A stretch of 51,915 nucleotides of DNA from Actinomycetota bacterium (GCA_016870775.1 VGAK01000013.1:1-51915), one strand, 5' to 3'; shown: positions 15,154 through 24,439, counted from the first letter of the stretch. Made by a program: numbers and translations. Notes: generated by a model not told the origin, from the sequence alone.

Positions 15154-16314
15154 TCAGTTGCTCCTGTCCGTCTCGGTCCTTCGGTCGCCCGTGGAGTTGA
15201 TCACCCTGGTGAGGGTCTGGAGCGCCTCGAGCGAATGTCCCTCCACGAAGTCATCAACATAGGGCAGCGCCGCGGCCATTCCTCGGGCGAGCGGCGCGTA
15301 TCCGGGTGTCACCTTGAGCGGGTTCACCCACACGATCCGCCACGCCACGCGCGTGAGGCGCTCCATTTGTTCGGAGAGCAGCCCGGGATCACCGCGGTCC
15401 CAACCGTCCGAGAGGATCACCACGATCGACGATCGTGCCATGCCGCGCACGCCCCACTCGTCGTTGAAGGCGCGCAGGGTCTCTCCGAGCCGGGTGCCCC
15501 CGCTCCAGTCGCGCACCCTGTGTCCGGCGAGGTGCAACGCGCGGTCCGGATCCTTCGACGAGAGTTCGCGGGTCACACGGGTGAGCCGGGTGCCCATCGT
15601 GAAGGCCTCGACCCTCTCTCGACCCGCGACTCCGGCGTGCACGAACCGCACGAGTGCCCGCGCGTACGGCTCCATCGATCCGCTCACATCGAGGAGGAAC
15701 ACGATCCGGCGCGGCCTCGTCCCGGGTTCGGTGAACCTGCGGCGCACGTGTTCACCCCCTGCGGCGAGCGATGCCCTCACCGTACGGCGCATGTCGGGTC
15801 GCCCGGTGCGCGAGTTGCTGGTGGTGCGCCGCAGCGAGGGGCGCGGGGCACCAGCGACGCGCAGCGTCTCCATGAAACGCTGCGCCAGACGCATCTCCTC
15901 ATCGGTGTAGTCGGCGAAGTCCTTGTCGCCGAGAGTCTCCACGCCGGAGAAGCGGAGGGTGATCGTTGGATCGTGGCCGGCTGCCGACTCGCCGTCGTCG
16001 ACTCCCTCGGCGCCATCGTCGATGGCGAGGGTGACCGAGATCTCCTCGGGGTCGACTGCCTCGGGGCTCTCGAGGTGCTCCCAGAACACGGCGAACGCGC
16101 GGTCGAAGGTCCCGATGTCCTCGGGCCTGCGCACGAGGGTGGCCCGGGCCGCCCAGTAGACCGCTCCACGGTCGCGGAGTCCGACGAGGCCGAGCGCATC
16201 GACGAATGTGAGCACCGCGTCGAGGGGGGTGGGGATGTCGAGCTTGCGCAGCAAGCGGGCGAAGCCCACCGCCATCTGCTCGGCGCTCGACTCCGCACGA
16301 AGCGGTGTGCTCAT
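15154..16314 (-). CDS. coxE: CoxE-like protein with von Willebrand factor A domain
   Basis: 386 residues. The C-terminal half is a VWA domain with an intact MIDAS motif DVSGSM (in RRIVFLLDVSGSMEPY), followed by GTRLTR and the late ILSDGWDRGD element. The N-terminal half is the variable CoxE region. CoxE acts with the AAA+ ATPase CoxD in maturing the Cu/Mo centre of CO dehydrogenase; homologues accompany other molybdenum hydroxylases. The gene follows coxD by 4 bp and precedes the short xdhC gene by 1 bp. Confidence 0.92.
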   Translation of the reverse strand: MSTPLRAESSAEQMAVGFARLLRKLDIPTPLDAVLTFVDALGLVGLRDRGAVYWAARATLVRRPEDIGTFDRAFAVFWEHLESPEAVDPEEISVTLAIDDGAEGVDDGESAAGHDPTITLRFSGVETLGDKDFADYTDEEMRLAQRFMETLRVAGAPRPSLRRTTSNSRTGRPDMRRTVRASLAAGGEHVRRRFTEPGTRPRRIVFLLDVSGSMEPYARALVRFVHAGVAGRERVEAFTMGTRLTRVTRELSSKDPDRALHLAGHRVRDWSGGTRLGETLRAFNDEWGVRGMARSSIVVILSDGWDRGDPGLLSEQMERLTRVAWRIVWVNPLKVTPGYAPLARGMAAALPYVDDFVEGHSLEALQTLTRVINSTGDRRTETDRSN

Positions 16315-16318
16315 CGGG

Positions 16319-17242
16319 TCACCCGTGCAGTAGCCCGCGGTCGAGCGCCTGCTGCACGACTGCTGCGATGCCGTGCTCGCGCACGCGGCTCTGATCCTCG
16401 CGGTACTTGAGCACGGTGCCCAGGGTGCGCTCCACCACCGCCTGATCGATCGCAGTCACACCGAGACGCCCGAGCGCGGTCGCCCAGTCGATCGTCTCGG
16501 CGACACCCGGTGGCTTGTAGAGGTTCAAACCGCGCAGGGCCTCCACCGCACCGGAGACCTGCCGCGCGAGGACATCGTCCGCCCCGGGTACGCGCAGCCT
16601 CACTATCGCGACCTCGCGCTCGAACCCGGGATGCTCGACCCAGTGGTAGAGGCAGCGGCGCTTCAGGGCGTCGTGCACGTCGCGCGTGCGGTTGGAGGTG
16701 AGCACCACGATCGGGGGCACGTCGGCGCGGAACGTGCCGAGCTCTGGCACTGTCACCTGGTAGTCCGAGAGGACCTCGAGCAGGTATGCCTCGAATTCGT
16801 CGTCGGCGCGGTCGATCTCGTCGATCAACAGCACGGGCCTCGTCGCCGCCGCATGGCTGATCGCGCGCAGCACGGCGCGCCGCTGGAGGAACCGCTCGGA
16901 GAACAACTGGTTCTCGAGGCCCTCGGTGCCGGCCCTGGCTGCATCGCCGGTGGCCTCGGCGGCACGGAGATGCAGCAGCTGGCGCGAGTAGTCCCAGTCG
17001 TAGACGGCCTGGGCCACATCGATTCCCTCGTAGCACTGCAGGCGGATCAACTCGGTCCCCTGCCAGCGCGCGACCGCCTTGGCGAGCTCGGTCTTGCCCA
17101 CGCCCGCTTCTCCCTCGAGGAACAAGGGACGACGCAGCGACACCGCGAGATACACCGCGGTCACGAGTCCCTCGTCGGCGAGGTACCCGTGGGCACCGAG
17201 CCCGTCGGCGACGTCGGAGGGGTTGCGGGGCTCGATCGGCAT
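16319..17242 (-). CDS. coxD: CoxD-like MoxR-family AAA+ ATPase
   Basis: 307 residues. Walker A LEGEAGVGKTELA (about residue 41-53), Walker B PVLLIDEIDRAD, sensor 1 VLTSNRTRDVHDALKRRC and the sensor 2 region are all present. MoxR/CoxD ATPases remodel partner enzymes together with a VWA protein, here the next gene. ATG 17242 is chosen because a TACGCT hexamer lies 8 nt upstream and the preceding frame overlaps the oxidoreductase gene. It heads a tight unit coxD-coxE-xdhC(short)-xdhC. Confidence 0.92.
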   Translation of the reverse strand: MPIEPRNPSDVADGLGAHGYLADEGLVTAVYLAVSLRRPLFLEGEAGVGKTELAKAVARWQGTELIRLQCYEGIDVAQAVYDWDYSRQLLHLRAAEATGDAARAGTEGLENQLFSERFLQRRAVLRAISHAAATRPVLLIDEIDRADDEFEAYLLEVLSDYQVTVPELGTFRADVPPIVVLTSNRTRDVHDALKRRCLYHWVEHPGFEREVAIVRLRVPGADDVLARQVSGAVEALRGLNLYKPPGVAETIDWATALGRLGVTAIDQAVVERTLGTVLKYREDQSRVREHGIAAVVQQALDRGLLHG

Positions 17243-17250
17243 CGCCGTCA

Positions 17251-17256
17251 AGCGTA
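17251..17256 (-). promoter_or_regulatory. Putative -10 hexamer (TACGCT) for coxD
   Basis: TACGCT ends 8 nt before ATG 17242, within the 25-bp gap after the oxidoreductase stop codon, and there is no Shine-Dalgarno sequence. Confidence 0.4.
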
Positions 17257-17267
17257 GGGCGCGACCC

Positions 17268-18686
17268 TCAGGTCCCGAACCCGAGCCCGAGGCGGTCGAT
17301 CGTGCGGAGCCAGATGTTCCGCTTGCCCGTGCGGTCCTCCTGGCCGAGCGACCAACGGGTGGCCTGGATACCGAGGAAACGGAACGGCTCGGGCGGAAAG
17401 GGGATGGGCTTGGTGCGCACGAAGTCCGTCGAGGTGGCGCGCGAGCGCCGTCCGTCGATGAGATCGAGCATGACCTCGGCTCCGAAGCGCGAGGCCGCCA
17501 CCCCCAGCCCCGTGTAGCCGAGCGCATAGCCCACGCGTCCCCCGAGTGCACGACCCCAGAACACCGAGTAGCGGCTGCAGGTGTCGATGACCCCTCCCCA
17601 CGCGTGGGAGAATCGCACGTCCTCGAGCTGGGGGAACGTCTCGAAGAAGTGCTTGGAGAGCAAGGCCCACGACTCGGGCCGCGACTCGAGTTCGGCGCGC
17701 ACACGACCGGCGAAGTAGTACACCGCGTCGTAACCACCCCACAGGATCCTGTTGTCGGCGGTGAGTCGGTAATAGTGGAACTGGTTCGGTATGTCGGAGA
17801 GTCCCTGGCGACCCTCCCATCCGATCGACTCCAGTTGGGCCTGCGTGAGCGGCTCGGTGACCATGCAGTAGTCGTAGACCGGCACGATGTAGTTCGACAG
17901 TCGGCGCAGGAGCGGCTTGAAGGCGTTCGTGGCGAGGGCTACCTTGCCGGCGCGCACGCGTCCGAGCGGGGTGCTGATGAGCACCCCGACACCGTCGCGA
18001 TCCATCGAGAGAGCCTTGGTGTCCTCGTAGATGCGCACGCCGAGCGACATCGCGGCCGTCTTCAATCCCCACGCCAGACGCGCCGGGTCGACCACGGCGG
18101 CGGTCTCCTTGCGCCACAGTCCCCCCGTGTAGAGCGGCGAGTGGACCTGTGCCTGCATCGCATCCCGGTCGAGCCACACCACCTTCTGGCCGAGGCGCCG
18201 CAGGTCCGCGTAGTCGTCGCGCAGCTCCTCGACGTAGGAGACCGGGTGTGTCGTGGTCGCGACATCGATCGCGCCGGTGCGCTCCCAGTCACAGTCGATG
18301 CCGTAGCGGGCGATCGCAGCCTCGATCTCGTTCAGGTTGCGCACGCCCAATTCCTCGAGCACGGCGATCTCGTCGGGGAACCGGCTCTGCGCGTTCGCGA
18401 CACCGTGGGTGAGCGAGGAATCCAGGAAACCCCCGTTGCGTCCGCTCGCGGCGGACCCGATTTCGTGGGCCTCGATCAGGACCACCTCGCGGGAGGGGTC
18501 GTGTTCCTTGGCCAGGATCGCAGTCCACAGTCCGGTGTACCCGCCACCGACCACGCACAGGTCGCACGTCTCGGTTCGCACCAGCGTCGGGTTCGATTCC
18601 GGTTCGTCAGCATCCTCGAACCAGTAGGGGTATGTGTCGGCGTCCGCGACCGCTTCCAGGTGACGCGCGTCGAATCCGGCGTCCAT
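17268..18686 (-). CDS. FAD-dependent amine/amino-acid oxidoreductase (DAO family, PuuB/OrdL-like)
   Basis: 472 residues. The FAD-binding CDLCVVGGGYTGLWTA dinucleotide motif is at about residue 42-57, followed by VVLIEA and the SGRNGGF segment typical of the DadA/GlpO/PuuB group. YALGYTGLGVAASRFGAEV near the C-terminus closes the FAD site. These enzymes oxidise amines or N-methyl amino acids; the substrate is not evident. The first 40 residues precede the Rossmann fold, as in gamma-glutamylputrescine oxidase relatives. GAGGTGG lies about 9 nt before ATG 18686, and a TAGACT hexamer farther upstream could be its promoter. Confidence 0.9.
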   Translation of the reverse strand: MDAGFDARHLEAVADADTYPYWFEDADEPESNPTLVRTETCDLCVVGGGYTGLWTAILAKEHDPSREVVLIEAHEIGSAASGRNGGFLDSSLTHGVANAQSRFPDEIAVLEELGVRNLNEIEAAIARYGIDCDWERTGAIDVATTTHPVSYVEELRDDYADLRRLGQKVVWLDRDAMQAQVHSPLYTGGLWRKETAAVVDPARLAWGLKTAAMSLGVRIYEDTKALSMDRDGVGVLISTPLGRVRAGKVALATNAFKPLLRRLSNYIVPVYDYCMVTEPLTQAQLESIGWEGRQGLSDIPNQFHYYRLTADNRILWGGYDAVYYFAGRVRAELESRPESWALLSKHFFETFPQLEDVRFSHAWGGVIDTCSRYSVFWGRALGGRVGYALGYTGLGVAASRFGAEVMLDLIDGRRSRATSTDFVRTKPIPFPPEPFRFLGIQATRWSLGQEDRTGKRNIWLRTIDRLGLGFGT

Positions 18687-18752
18687 TGTTGATCACCACC
18701 TCGTGTGAAACCCAGTCTACCGGGCGGCGCACGACCTCGGGCCGACGTGCAA

Positions 18753-18758
18753 TACGGT
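18753..18758 (+). promoter_or_regulatory. Putative -10 hexamer (TACGGT) for the SDR gene
   Basis: TACGGT ends 7 nt before ATG 18766, which favours this ATG over the in-frame GTG 18757. Confidence 0.4.
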
Positions 18759-18765
18759 GGATGGG

Positions 18766-19512
18766 ATGGACCTGCAAATCGAGGGAAAGCGCGCCGCGAT
18801 CGCAGCCGGGACCGCCGGACTGGGGCTGGGGATCGCGGTTGCACTCGCAGAGGCAGGGTGCCAGGTCGTGGTGTGCGGACGGAGCGCGGAAAGACTGTCC
18901 TTCGCAACCGATTCGATCGGTCACGGTGCGAGGGGATTCGCGTGCGACGTCGCCACGGACGCAGGTGGACGCGAATTCGTCCTCCGCTCGATCGACATGC
19001 TCGGCGGTGTCGACATCCTCGTGGCGAACGGTGGTGGACCGCCCCCGGGTGGGTTTGCCTCGACCGACGAGGCGCTGTATGTCGAGGCGTTGCAGAAGAA
19101 TCTGCTCTCGATCGTGGCGATGTGCACCATCGCGATCCCGCCGATGCGTGAGCGAGGATGGGGTCGCGTGCTCGCGATCACCTCGTCGACCGTTCGGCAG
19201 CCCTCACCCACGCTCATCTTGTCGAACACCGCGCGTGCCGGCGTCACCGCGTACCTCAAGACGGTCTCGCGAGAGGTCGCGGGCGACGGGGTCACCGTGA
19301 ACACGATCCAGCCCGGCATCCATCTCACCGACCGCATCACGCAGCTGGCCGGACCCAACCCCGATGCGAAGTCGATGGGGATCCCGGCGGGGTTCATCGG
19401 CGATCCGGGCGACTTCGGGCGGATCGGGGCCTTCATGTGCTCGGAGTCGGCCAAGTTCATGACCGGGGTCAACGTGAACGTCGACGGCGGGGCGTACCAG
19501 GGGTTGATCTGA
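18766..19512 (+). CDS. Short-chain dehydrogenase/reductase-like protein with atypical active site
   Basis: 248 residues with the SDR Rossmann fold. The cofactor loop AAGTAGLGLGIA, the NGGGPP segment in place of the usual NNAG, and the C-terminal GVTVNTIQPGIHLTDR and GVNVNVDGGAYQG motifs are visible. The catalytic YxxxK is missing: in the region LILSNTARAGVTAY, serine and arginine occupy the Tyr and Lys positions. This matches what is known of a BKR-like SDR subgroup that lacks the perfect tetrad, so activity may differ from a classical 3-oxoacyl reductase. A Dabb-domain gene follows 26 bp downstream. Confidence 0.88.
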   Translation: MDLQIEGKRAAIAAGTAGLGLGIAVALAEAGCQVVVCGRSAERLSFATDSIGHGARGFACDVATDAGGREFVLRSIDMLGGVDILVANGGGPPPGGFASTDEALYVEALQKNLLSIVAMCTIAIPPMRERGWGRVLAITSSTVRQPSPTLILSNTARAGVTAYLKTVSREVAGDGVTVNTIQPGIHLTDRITQLAGPNPDAKSMGIPAGFIGDPGDFGRIGAFMCSESAKFMTGVNVNVDGGAYQGLI

Positions 19513-19538
19513 GGCGCAAAGGGGAGGGATCCACCACC

Positions 19539-19832
19539 ATGTTCCATCACGTCGTTCTCTTCACATGGAACGAGTCCGTTCCGGCGGGTCACCCCGAGGC
19601 CGCGCGTGCGGAACTGACGGCCTATGCCGCGACCCTCGGGGGACTCGTGTCGTACCGCTGCGGACCGACCCTCGGTCTCAGTGAGAATGCGGCTGATTTC
19701 GGCATCGTCGCGGTGTTCGAGAACGAGGCCGCGTGGCGTGCCTACGACACCGCCGACGAGCACAACCGGATCCGTCGCGAGGTGTTCGCACCACACGTGG
19801 CCTCCCGCGCGGTCATCCAGTTCGAGGCCTGA
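19539..19832 (+). CDS. Stress-responsive A/B-barrel (Dabb) domain protein
   Basis: 97 residues covering one dimeric alpha/beta-barrel domain: the FHHVVLFTW opening, the central Asp/Phe strand (ADFGIVAVFENEAAWRAYDTADEHNR) and the HVASRAVIQFEA ending. Dabb proteins form small dimers that in some pathways act as cyclases or oxygenase-like enzymes. ATG 19539 has a GGGGAGGG element 8-10 nt upstream, so unlike its neighbour it is expected to be leadered. It is co-oriented with the SDR gene, probably as a pair. Confidence 0.9.
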   Translation: MFHHVVLFTWNESVPAGHPEAARAELTAYAATLGGLVSYRCGPTLGLSENAADFGIVAVFENEAAWRAYDTADEHNRIRREVFAPHVASRAVIQFEA

Positions 19833-19844
19833 CCCTTTCGGGAC

Positions 19845-20801
19845 TCAGCCTCCTGGGTCGGCCACGGGCGTGTGCTCCGTGCGCCTGCCCTCCCAGCGAT
19901 CCGACACCCAGAAGGCGAACAGCACCACCAACCAGCCCGCGAGGCAGTCCACGATGTAGTGCTCGCCGAAGTAGACGAGTGTGACCATCATGAAGAACGG
20001 GTGCAGGAGTGCCAGACCGCGCACCCAGCGCGCCGAGTTGCGGGTGAACCACAAGGCGACGACAAGAGCGAGCCCCGCGTGCAACGACGGTACTGCCGCG
20101 ACGGGGTTCAGCACCGCCACACCCCGGTCGAAGGTCTTGGACACCGAGTCGAGTCCGACCTCGCCCCATCCGCGGCCGGTGATCCTCTGGAGTGGGGGCA
20201 TGAATCCCTGTTTGCTCGCCATCCACGGCGGGGCGGCGGGATAGACGATGAAGATGAGCACCGCGGTGAACAGCGTGACCGAGAACCGGCGCACGTAGCG
20301 GATCCACTCGGGGCGATTCCTGATGCGCAGCACCGCGAGTGGCAGCACGGGCAGCACGAAGTGGGTCATGTAGATGATCGAACCGGTGACGTCGTACCAC
20401 TTCACGTCGCCGGGTGTGTAGAGGAGGCGTTGCAATCCCGAGACCGGCTCGTGGCCGAGGGTGAGGATCGCGTCCAGGTTGCGCGGTCCCGTGAAGTTCA
20501 CGGGAATTCCCCATTGATCGGCCGTGCCGCGGCTGTAGTCATAGGCCATGCAGATCACCACGAGGACCAGCCAGTCACGGAACATCTGGGAAATCTGTGC
20601 GCCGGAACGACCGATCGAGCCGACCGCGAAGCCCGCGAGCATCCAGATCAGCATGGCGATCCGATCGACGGGGATGCCGAAGACGAGGACGCTCCAGAGG
20701 AACACCGCGACGAAGGCCACAAGCGACCACTTCCTCGCCGCATCGAGCGTGCGAGGGGCCGAGATGGAAGCGTCGTGCGCCGTGGTCGTGCGGGTCGCCA
20801 A
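19845..20801 (-). CDS. PAP2/AUR1-like membrane phosphatase or phosphotransferase
   Basis: 318 residues with about six hydrophobic segments. The C-terminal half has the PAP2 superfamily signatures PAAPPW, AVPSLHAGLAL and YFGEHYIVDCLAGW, which supply the two catalytic histidines, in the order seen in inositolphosphotransferase (Aur1/Ipt1-like) proteins. Probable role: transfer or removal of lipid-linked phosphate at the membrane. The start is a TTG at 20801 with no clear ribosome binding site, 15 bp after the coxM stop, so co-transcription with coxLSM is likely even though a functional link is not obvious. Confidence 0.85.
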   Translation of the reverse strand: MATRTTTAHDASISAPRTLDAARKWSLVAFVAVFLWSVLVFGIPVDRIAMLIWMLAGFAVGSIGRSGAQISQMFRDWLVLVVICMAYDYSRGTADQWGIPVNFTGPRNLDAILTLGHEPVSGLQRLLYTPGDVKWYDVTGSIIYMTHFVLPVLPLAVLRIRNRPEWIRYVRRFSVTLFTAVLIFIVYPAAPPWMASKQGFMPPLQRITGRGWGEVGLDSVSKTFDRGVAVLNPVAAVPSLHAGLALVVALWFTRNSARWVRGLALLHPFFMMVTLVYFGEHYIVDCLAGWLVVLFAFWVSDRWEGRRTEHTPVADPGG

Positions 20802-20816
20802 CGGGGAAAGTGTCGG

Positions 20817-21641
20817 TCAGGCCGACTGCGACTCGAGTGCGCGACGCACCAGGACCGAGGCGAGGTGCCTGCGGTATTCGGCGGTCGCGTTCATGTCGGC
20901 CTGCGGCTCGGCTTCCTCGCTGGCGAGGCGCGCGGCGTCTGCAACCGACGCACCGCCGGCGATCGCGGACGCGACGCTGGTGGCGAGCACCGGGGTCGAC
21001 CCCATGTTCACGAGCCCGACGCCGCACTCGTTGCCGCGACGCCATGCGGCCACACCCACGATCGCCCAGTCCTGGGCGCGGCGGTTGAACTTCTGGAAGC
21101 CCCAGGTCGCCCCGGTGGTCTTCGGGACGCGGATCTCGGTCAGCATCTCGTCGGGAGCCAGTGCCGACTCGAGGAAACCGGTGTAGAAGTCGGACGCGGC
21201 GATCTCACGCGTGCCGTTCGGACCCTGGGCGACGTATGTCGCCCCGAGCGCGAGCGTGGTGGCCGGCAGGTCGGAGGCGGGGTCGGCGTGGGCGATGGAT
21301 CCGCCGATCGTGCCGCGGTGGCGCACCTGGGGGCTGCCCACGTGCGAGGCCGCGTGCGCCAGGAGCGGCACGTGCTGGCGCAGGACGCTGGAATTCTCCA
21401 CATCATGGTGCCGAGTGAGCGCACCGATCGCGACATGGTTGCCCTCGTCGCGGATGTAGGAGAGGTCGGTGAGTCGTGCGATGTCGACGAGCACGGCGGG
21501 CTGGGCGAGACGCAGTTTCATCAGGGGCAGCAGGCTGTGCCCACCGGCAAGGAACTTCGCATCCTCACCGTATTCGGACACGAGGCTGATCGCCTCGGCC
21601 GCCGATCCGGCGCGCTTGTAGTCGAATGCTGCAGGGATCAT
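20817..21641 (-). CDS. coxM: Molybdenum hydroxylase FAD subunit (CoxM family)
   Basis: 274 residues. The two FAD-binding signatures of this family are clear: AGGHSLLPLMKLRLAQP (about residues 33-49) and TIGGSIAHADPASDLPA (about 110-126). A C-terminal CO_deh_flav_C domain follows. The subunit passes electrons from the two [2Fe-2S] centres of CoxS to an acceptor. Transcribed in the order L, S, M, with the gap to coxS only 12 bp. Confidence 0.94.
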   Translation of the reverse strand: MIPAAFDYKRAGSAAEAISLVSEYGEDAKFLAGGHSLLPLMKLRLAQPAVLVDIARLTDLSYIRDEGNHVAIGALTRHHDVENSSVLRQHVPLLAHAASHVGSPQVRHRGTIGGSIAHADPASDLPATTLALGATYVAQGPNGTREIAASDFYTGFLESALAPDEMLTEIRVPKTTGATWGFQKFNRRAQDWAIVGVAAWRRGNECGVGLVNMGSTPVLATSVASAIAGGASVADAARLASEEAEPQADMNATAEYRRHLASVLVRRALESQSA

Positions 21642-21653
21642 CGTGGGCCCCGA

Positions 21654-22109
21654 TCACTTGCCGGCGGCCGCGAGGACCGACTTGACGATGTTGTGGTAGC
21701 CGGTGCAACGGCACAGGTTGCCCTCGAGTCCGATGCGCACATCCTCCTCGGTGGGGCTGGGGTTCTCCTGCAGGAGCGAGATCGCCGCCATGACCATGCC
21801 GGGCGTGCAGTACCCGCACTGGAGGCCGTGGTTGTCCATGAAGGCCTGTTGCATCGGGTGGAGCGTGTCACCGTTGGCGAGCCCCTCGATCGTGGTCACG
21901 CTGCAGCCGTCGGCCTGCACTGCGAGCATCGTGCAACTCTTCACCGATTCGCCGTCGACGTGCACGGTGCAGGCACCGCAGCTCGAGGTGTCGCATCCGA
22001 TGTTGGTGCCGGTGAGGCCCAGTGATTCCCGGACCCACTGGACGAGGAGTGTGCGCGCCTCGACGTCGCCCTCGCGGGTCTTGCCGTTGACTGTGACGGT
22101 GATCTTCAT
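21654..22109 (-). CDS. coxS: Molybdenum hydroxylase [2Fe-2S] subunit (CoxS family)
   Basis: 151 residues. The plant-type ferredoxin cluster ligands are C39, C44, C47 (CDTSSCGAC) and C59. The second cluster ligands are C98, C101 (CGYC), C133 and C135 (CRC). The [12 protein letters not shown] stretch is typical of aerobic molybdenum hydroxylases. The start ATG 22109 has an AGGACA element close upstream; 53 bp separate it from the coxL stop. Confidence 0.96.
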   Translation of the reverse strand: MKITVTVNGKTREGDVEARTLLVQWVRESLGLTGTNIGCDTSSCGACTVHVDGESVKSCTMLAVQADGCSVTTIEGLANGDTLHPMQQAFMDNHGLQCGYCTPGMVMAAISLLQENPSPTEEDVRIGLEGNLCRCTGYHNIVKSVLAAAGK

Positions 22110-22162
22110 CTGTGTCCTGCCCCGTGTCGTTGGTGTGTGTTCGTTCTGTCGCGCGCTCGGTC

Positions 22163-24439
22163 TCAGCGGGCCGACTGGATCGCCGCCCAGACCTTCTCGG
22201 GTGTGGTCGGCATGTCGATGTGGCTGACGCCCAGGTGCGACACGGCGTCGACGACCGCCGACTGGAGGGCCGGAGTCGAACCGATCGTCCCCGACTCTCC
22301 GATGCCCTTGGCGCCGATCGAGTTGCGCGGCGTCGGTGTCTCCATGTGCACCACGGTCACGCTCGGCAACTCGGCCGCGGAGATGAACGCGTAGTCGGCG
22401 AGGTTCGAGGTGATCGGATTGCCGTCGGAGTCGTAGCGCACTTCCTCGAGGAGGGCCTGTGCGGCGCCCTGTGCGACGCCGCCGTGGATCTGACCCTCGA
22501 GGAGCATCGGGTTCAGCACCGTCCCCGCATCGTCGCACGCGACGTGCGCTATGTGTCGCACCTTGCCGGTCTCGGTGTCGACCTCGACCACGGCCACGTG
22601 CGCACCGAACGGGAAGGTCGGCCCGGGCACCGCGATGTTGTCCTTGGCGGAGATGCCGCCCTCGGCCGATGCGATGTCGGCCCATGTCTTCGAGAGAGCC
22701 GGTGTGCCCGCCACGTGGAATGCACCCGCGTCCTTGTCGAGAACGATGTCGTTCTCGTTCGCCTCCAGCAGGCGAGCTGCGACAGATTTGGCCTTCTCGA
22801 CGAGCTGGCCCGCCACGACGAACACCGCATTGCCGCCCTGCTGGAGCGAGCGCGATCCCATCGTGCCCGAGCCCACCGGGGTGAGGTCAGTGTCGCCCCA
22901 CACGAGGTCGATGTCGGCGATCGGGATGCCGGTCTGTTCGCTCGCGAGCATCGCCCAGGCAGTCACATGTCCCTGGCCGTGGGGCGAGGTGCCGGTGTAG
23001 ACGACCGCCTTGCCGTTCGGGAGCACCTCGACCTCGGCCTCCTCGCCGCTGCCGACACCCCCGGTGATCTCCACGTACACGCTCACACCGATGCCCAATT
23101 GACGGGCATCGCCCCTGGCACGGCGCTCGGCCTGCTTTGCCCGCCAGCCCGCGTAGTCGGCGGTGGTGAGGGTCTTGTCGAGCGCGGTCTCGTAGTCACC
23201 CACGTCGTAGGTCTGTCCGACCGCGGTCGTGTGCGGCTCCATGAACTTCGGGATCAGGTTCTTGCGGCGCACCTCGGCGGGGTCCATGCCGATCTCGCGG
23301 GCGAACAGATCCATCGCGCGCTCGATCGCTGCCGTGGCCTCGGGGCGACCCGCCCCGCGGTACGCCACGATCGGGGTGGTGTTGGTCACCACGGATGTGG
23401 TGCGGCACTCGATGTTGGGGATCGCATAGACCCCCGACGCCATCGGCCGGGTCATGAACGGAGCGAGGATCGCACCCATGTCGACCCATGCACCCGAGTC
23501 CTGGATCGCCCACAACTGGTAGTGGGTGACGGTGCCGTCCCGCTTCCCACCGATCGCGACGTGCTGCACCTGCGCACGACCGTGACCGAGGGCCATCATC
23601 GATTCGCTGCGGGTCTCGCGCCAGCGCAGGGGAGTGCCGACGCGCTTGGAGATGGGACCGAGGAGGAGTTCCTCGGGGTAGATGCCGATCTTGGCACCGA
23701 AACCTCCACCGACGTCGGGTGTGCGCACGCGCACCTGCGCCTGGTCGACGCCGTTCATCGCAGCGATGGGACCGTGAGCACCCTGCGCGTGCTGGGTGGA
23801 GAGCCACTGGTGCAGGCGACCGTCGGCGGCCCATGCCACCGCCGCGCCGCGCACCTCGAGCGGGCAGGGCGCGACCCGTTGGTTGAGGAACTTGCCGCGC
23901 GCCACGACCTCGCATCCCGCGAGGAAGGCCTCGCCGGTGTTGTCGGGCATGCCGAGCACCAGCGTGTCGAAGACCACGTTGTTGGGGGCGGAGTCGTAGA
24001 TGAGGGTGGAGGTGGCCATGGCGGCCTCCATGTCGACAACGGCCTCGAGGATGTCGTAATCCACGATCACGGTCTCGGCGGCATCCTCACCCTGCTCCCG
24101 GGTCTCGCTCACGATGGCCGCGATTGGCTCGCCCACATAGCGCACCTTGTCCATGGCGAGCAGCGTGCGCGTCACCATCGGGTTGAAGTTGGACGGCACG
24201 GGCTCCAGACCGAAGTCGGCACCGGTGAACACCGCGCGCACACCCGGCATAGCGAGCGCATCGGAGGTGTCGATCGAGTTGATGACCCCGTGGGCGACGG
24301 TGGAGCGCACGTAGGTGACATGCAGGGCTCCGTCGAGCAGTGGCTCATCGAGGAGGTCATCGACGTACGTCCCCCCGACGGTCAAGAACTTGGGGTCCTC
24401 CTTGCGCAGGACTCGATTGCCGAGAATGCTTCCGCCCAC
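22163..24439 (-). CDS. coxL: Molybdenum hydroxylase large subunit, CoxL family with form II-type AYRGAGR active site
   Basis: 758 residues from GTG 24439, which has AAGGAG 6-7 nt upstream; the frame extends to 24499 but without family-like sequence. The Mo-cofactor-binding subunit contains GGGFGAK, the active-site loop AYRGAGR at residues 359-365 and the C-terminal AKGIGESG, whose glutamate is the catalytic base. Classical form I CO dehydrogenase has AYxCSFR with the copper-binding cysteine; that cysteine is absent here. The enzyme is therefore a form II/BMS-type hydroxylase, and its substrate could be an aldehyde, aromatic or N-heterocycle rather than CO. Gene order L-S-M differs from both canonical orders. 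Confidence 0.95.
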   Translation of the reverse strand: MGGSILGNRVLRKEDPKFLTVGGTYVDDLLDEPLLDGALHVTYVRSTVAHGVINSIDTSDALAMPGVRAVFTGADFGLEPVPSNFNPMVTRTLLAMDKVRYVGEPIAAIVSETREQGEDAAETVIVDYDILEAVVDMEAAMATSTLIYDSAPNNVVFDTLVLGMPDNTGEAFLAGCEVVARGKFLNQRVAPCPLEVRGAAVAWAADGRLHQWLSTQHAQGAHGPIAAMNGVDQAQVRVRTPDVGGGFGAKIGIYPEELLLGPISKRVGTPLRWRETRSESMMALGHGRAQVQHVAIGGKRDGTVTHYQLWAIQDSGAWVDMGAILAPFMTRPMASGVYAIPNIECRTTSVVTNTTPIVAYRGAGRPEATAAIERAMDLFAREIGMDPAEVRRKNLIPKFMEPHTTAVGQTYDVGDYETALDKTLTTADYAGWRAKQAERRARGDARQLGIGVSVYVEITGGVGSGEEAEVEVLPNGKAVVYTGTSPHGQGHVTAWAMLASEQTGIPIADIDLVWGDTDLTPVGSGTMGSRSLQQGGNAVFVVAGQLVEKAKSVAARLLEANENDIVLDKDAGAFHVAGTPALSKTWADIASAEGGISAKDNIAVPGPTFPFGAHVAVVEVDTETGKVRHIAHVACDDAGTVLNPMLLEGQIHGGVAQGAAQALLEEVRYDSDGNPITSNLADYAFISAAELPSVTVVHMETPTPRNSIGAKGIGESGTIGSTPALQSAVVDAVSHLGVSHIDMPTTPEKVWAAIQSAR

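Noticed and set aside
22163-24439. Calling the large subunit a CO dehydrogenase
   Set aside because: The AYRGAGR loop lacks the form I cysteine, so CO oxidation cannot be claimed from sequence.
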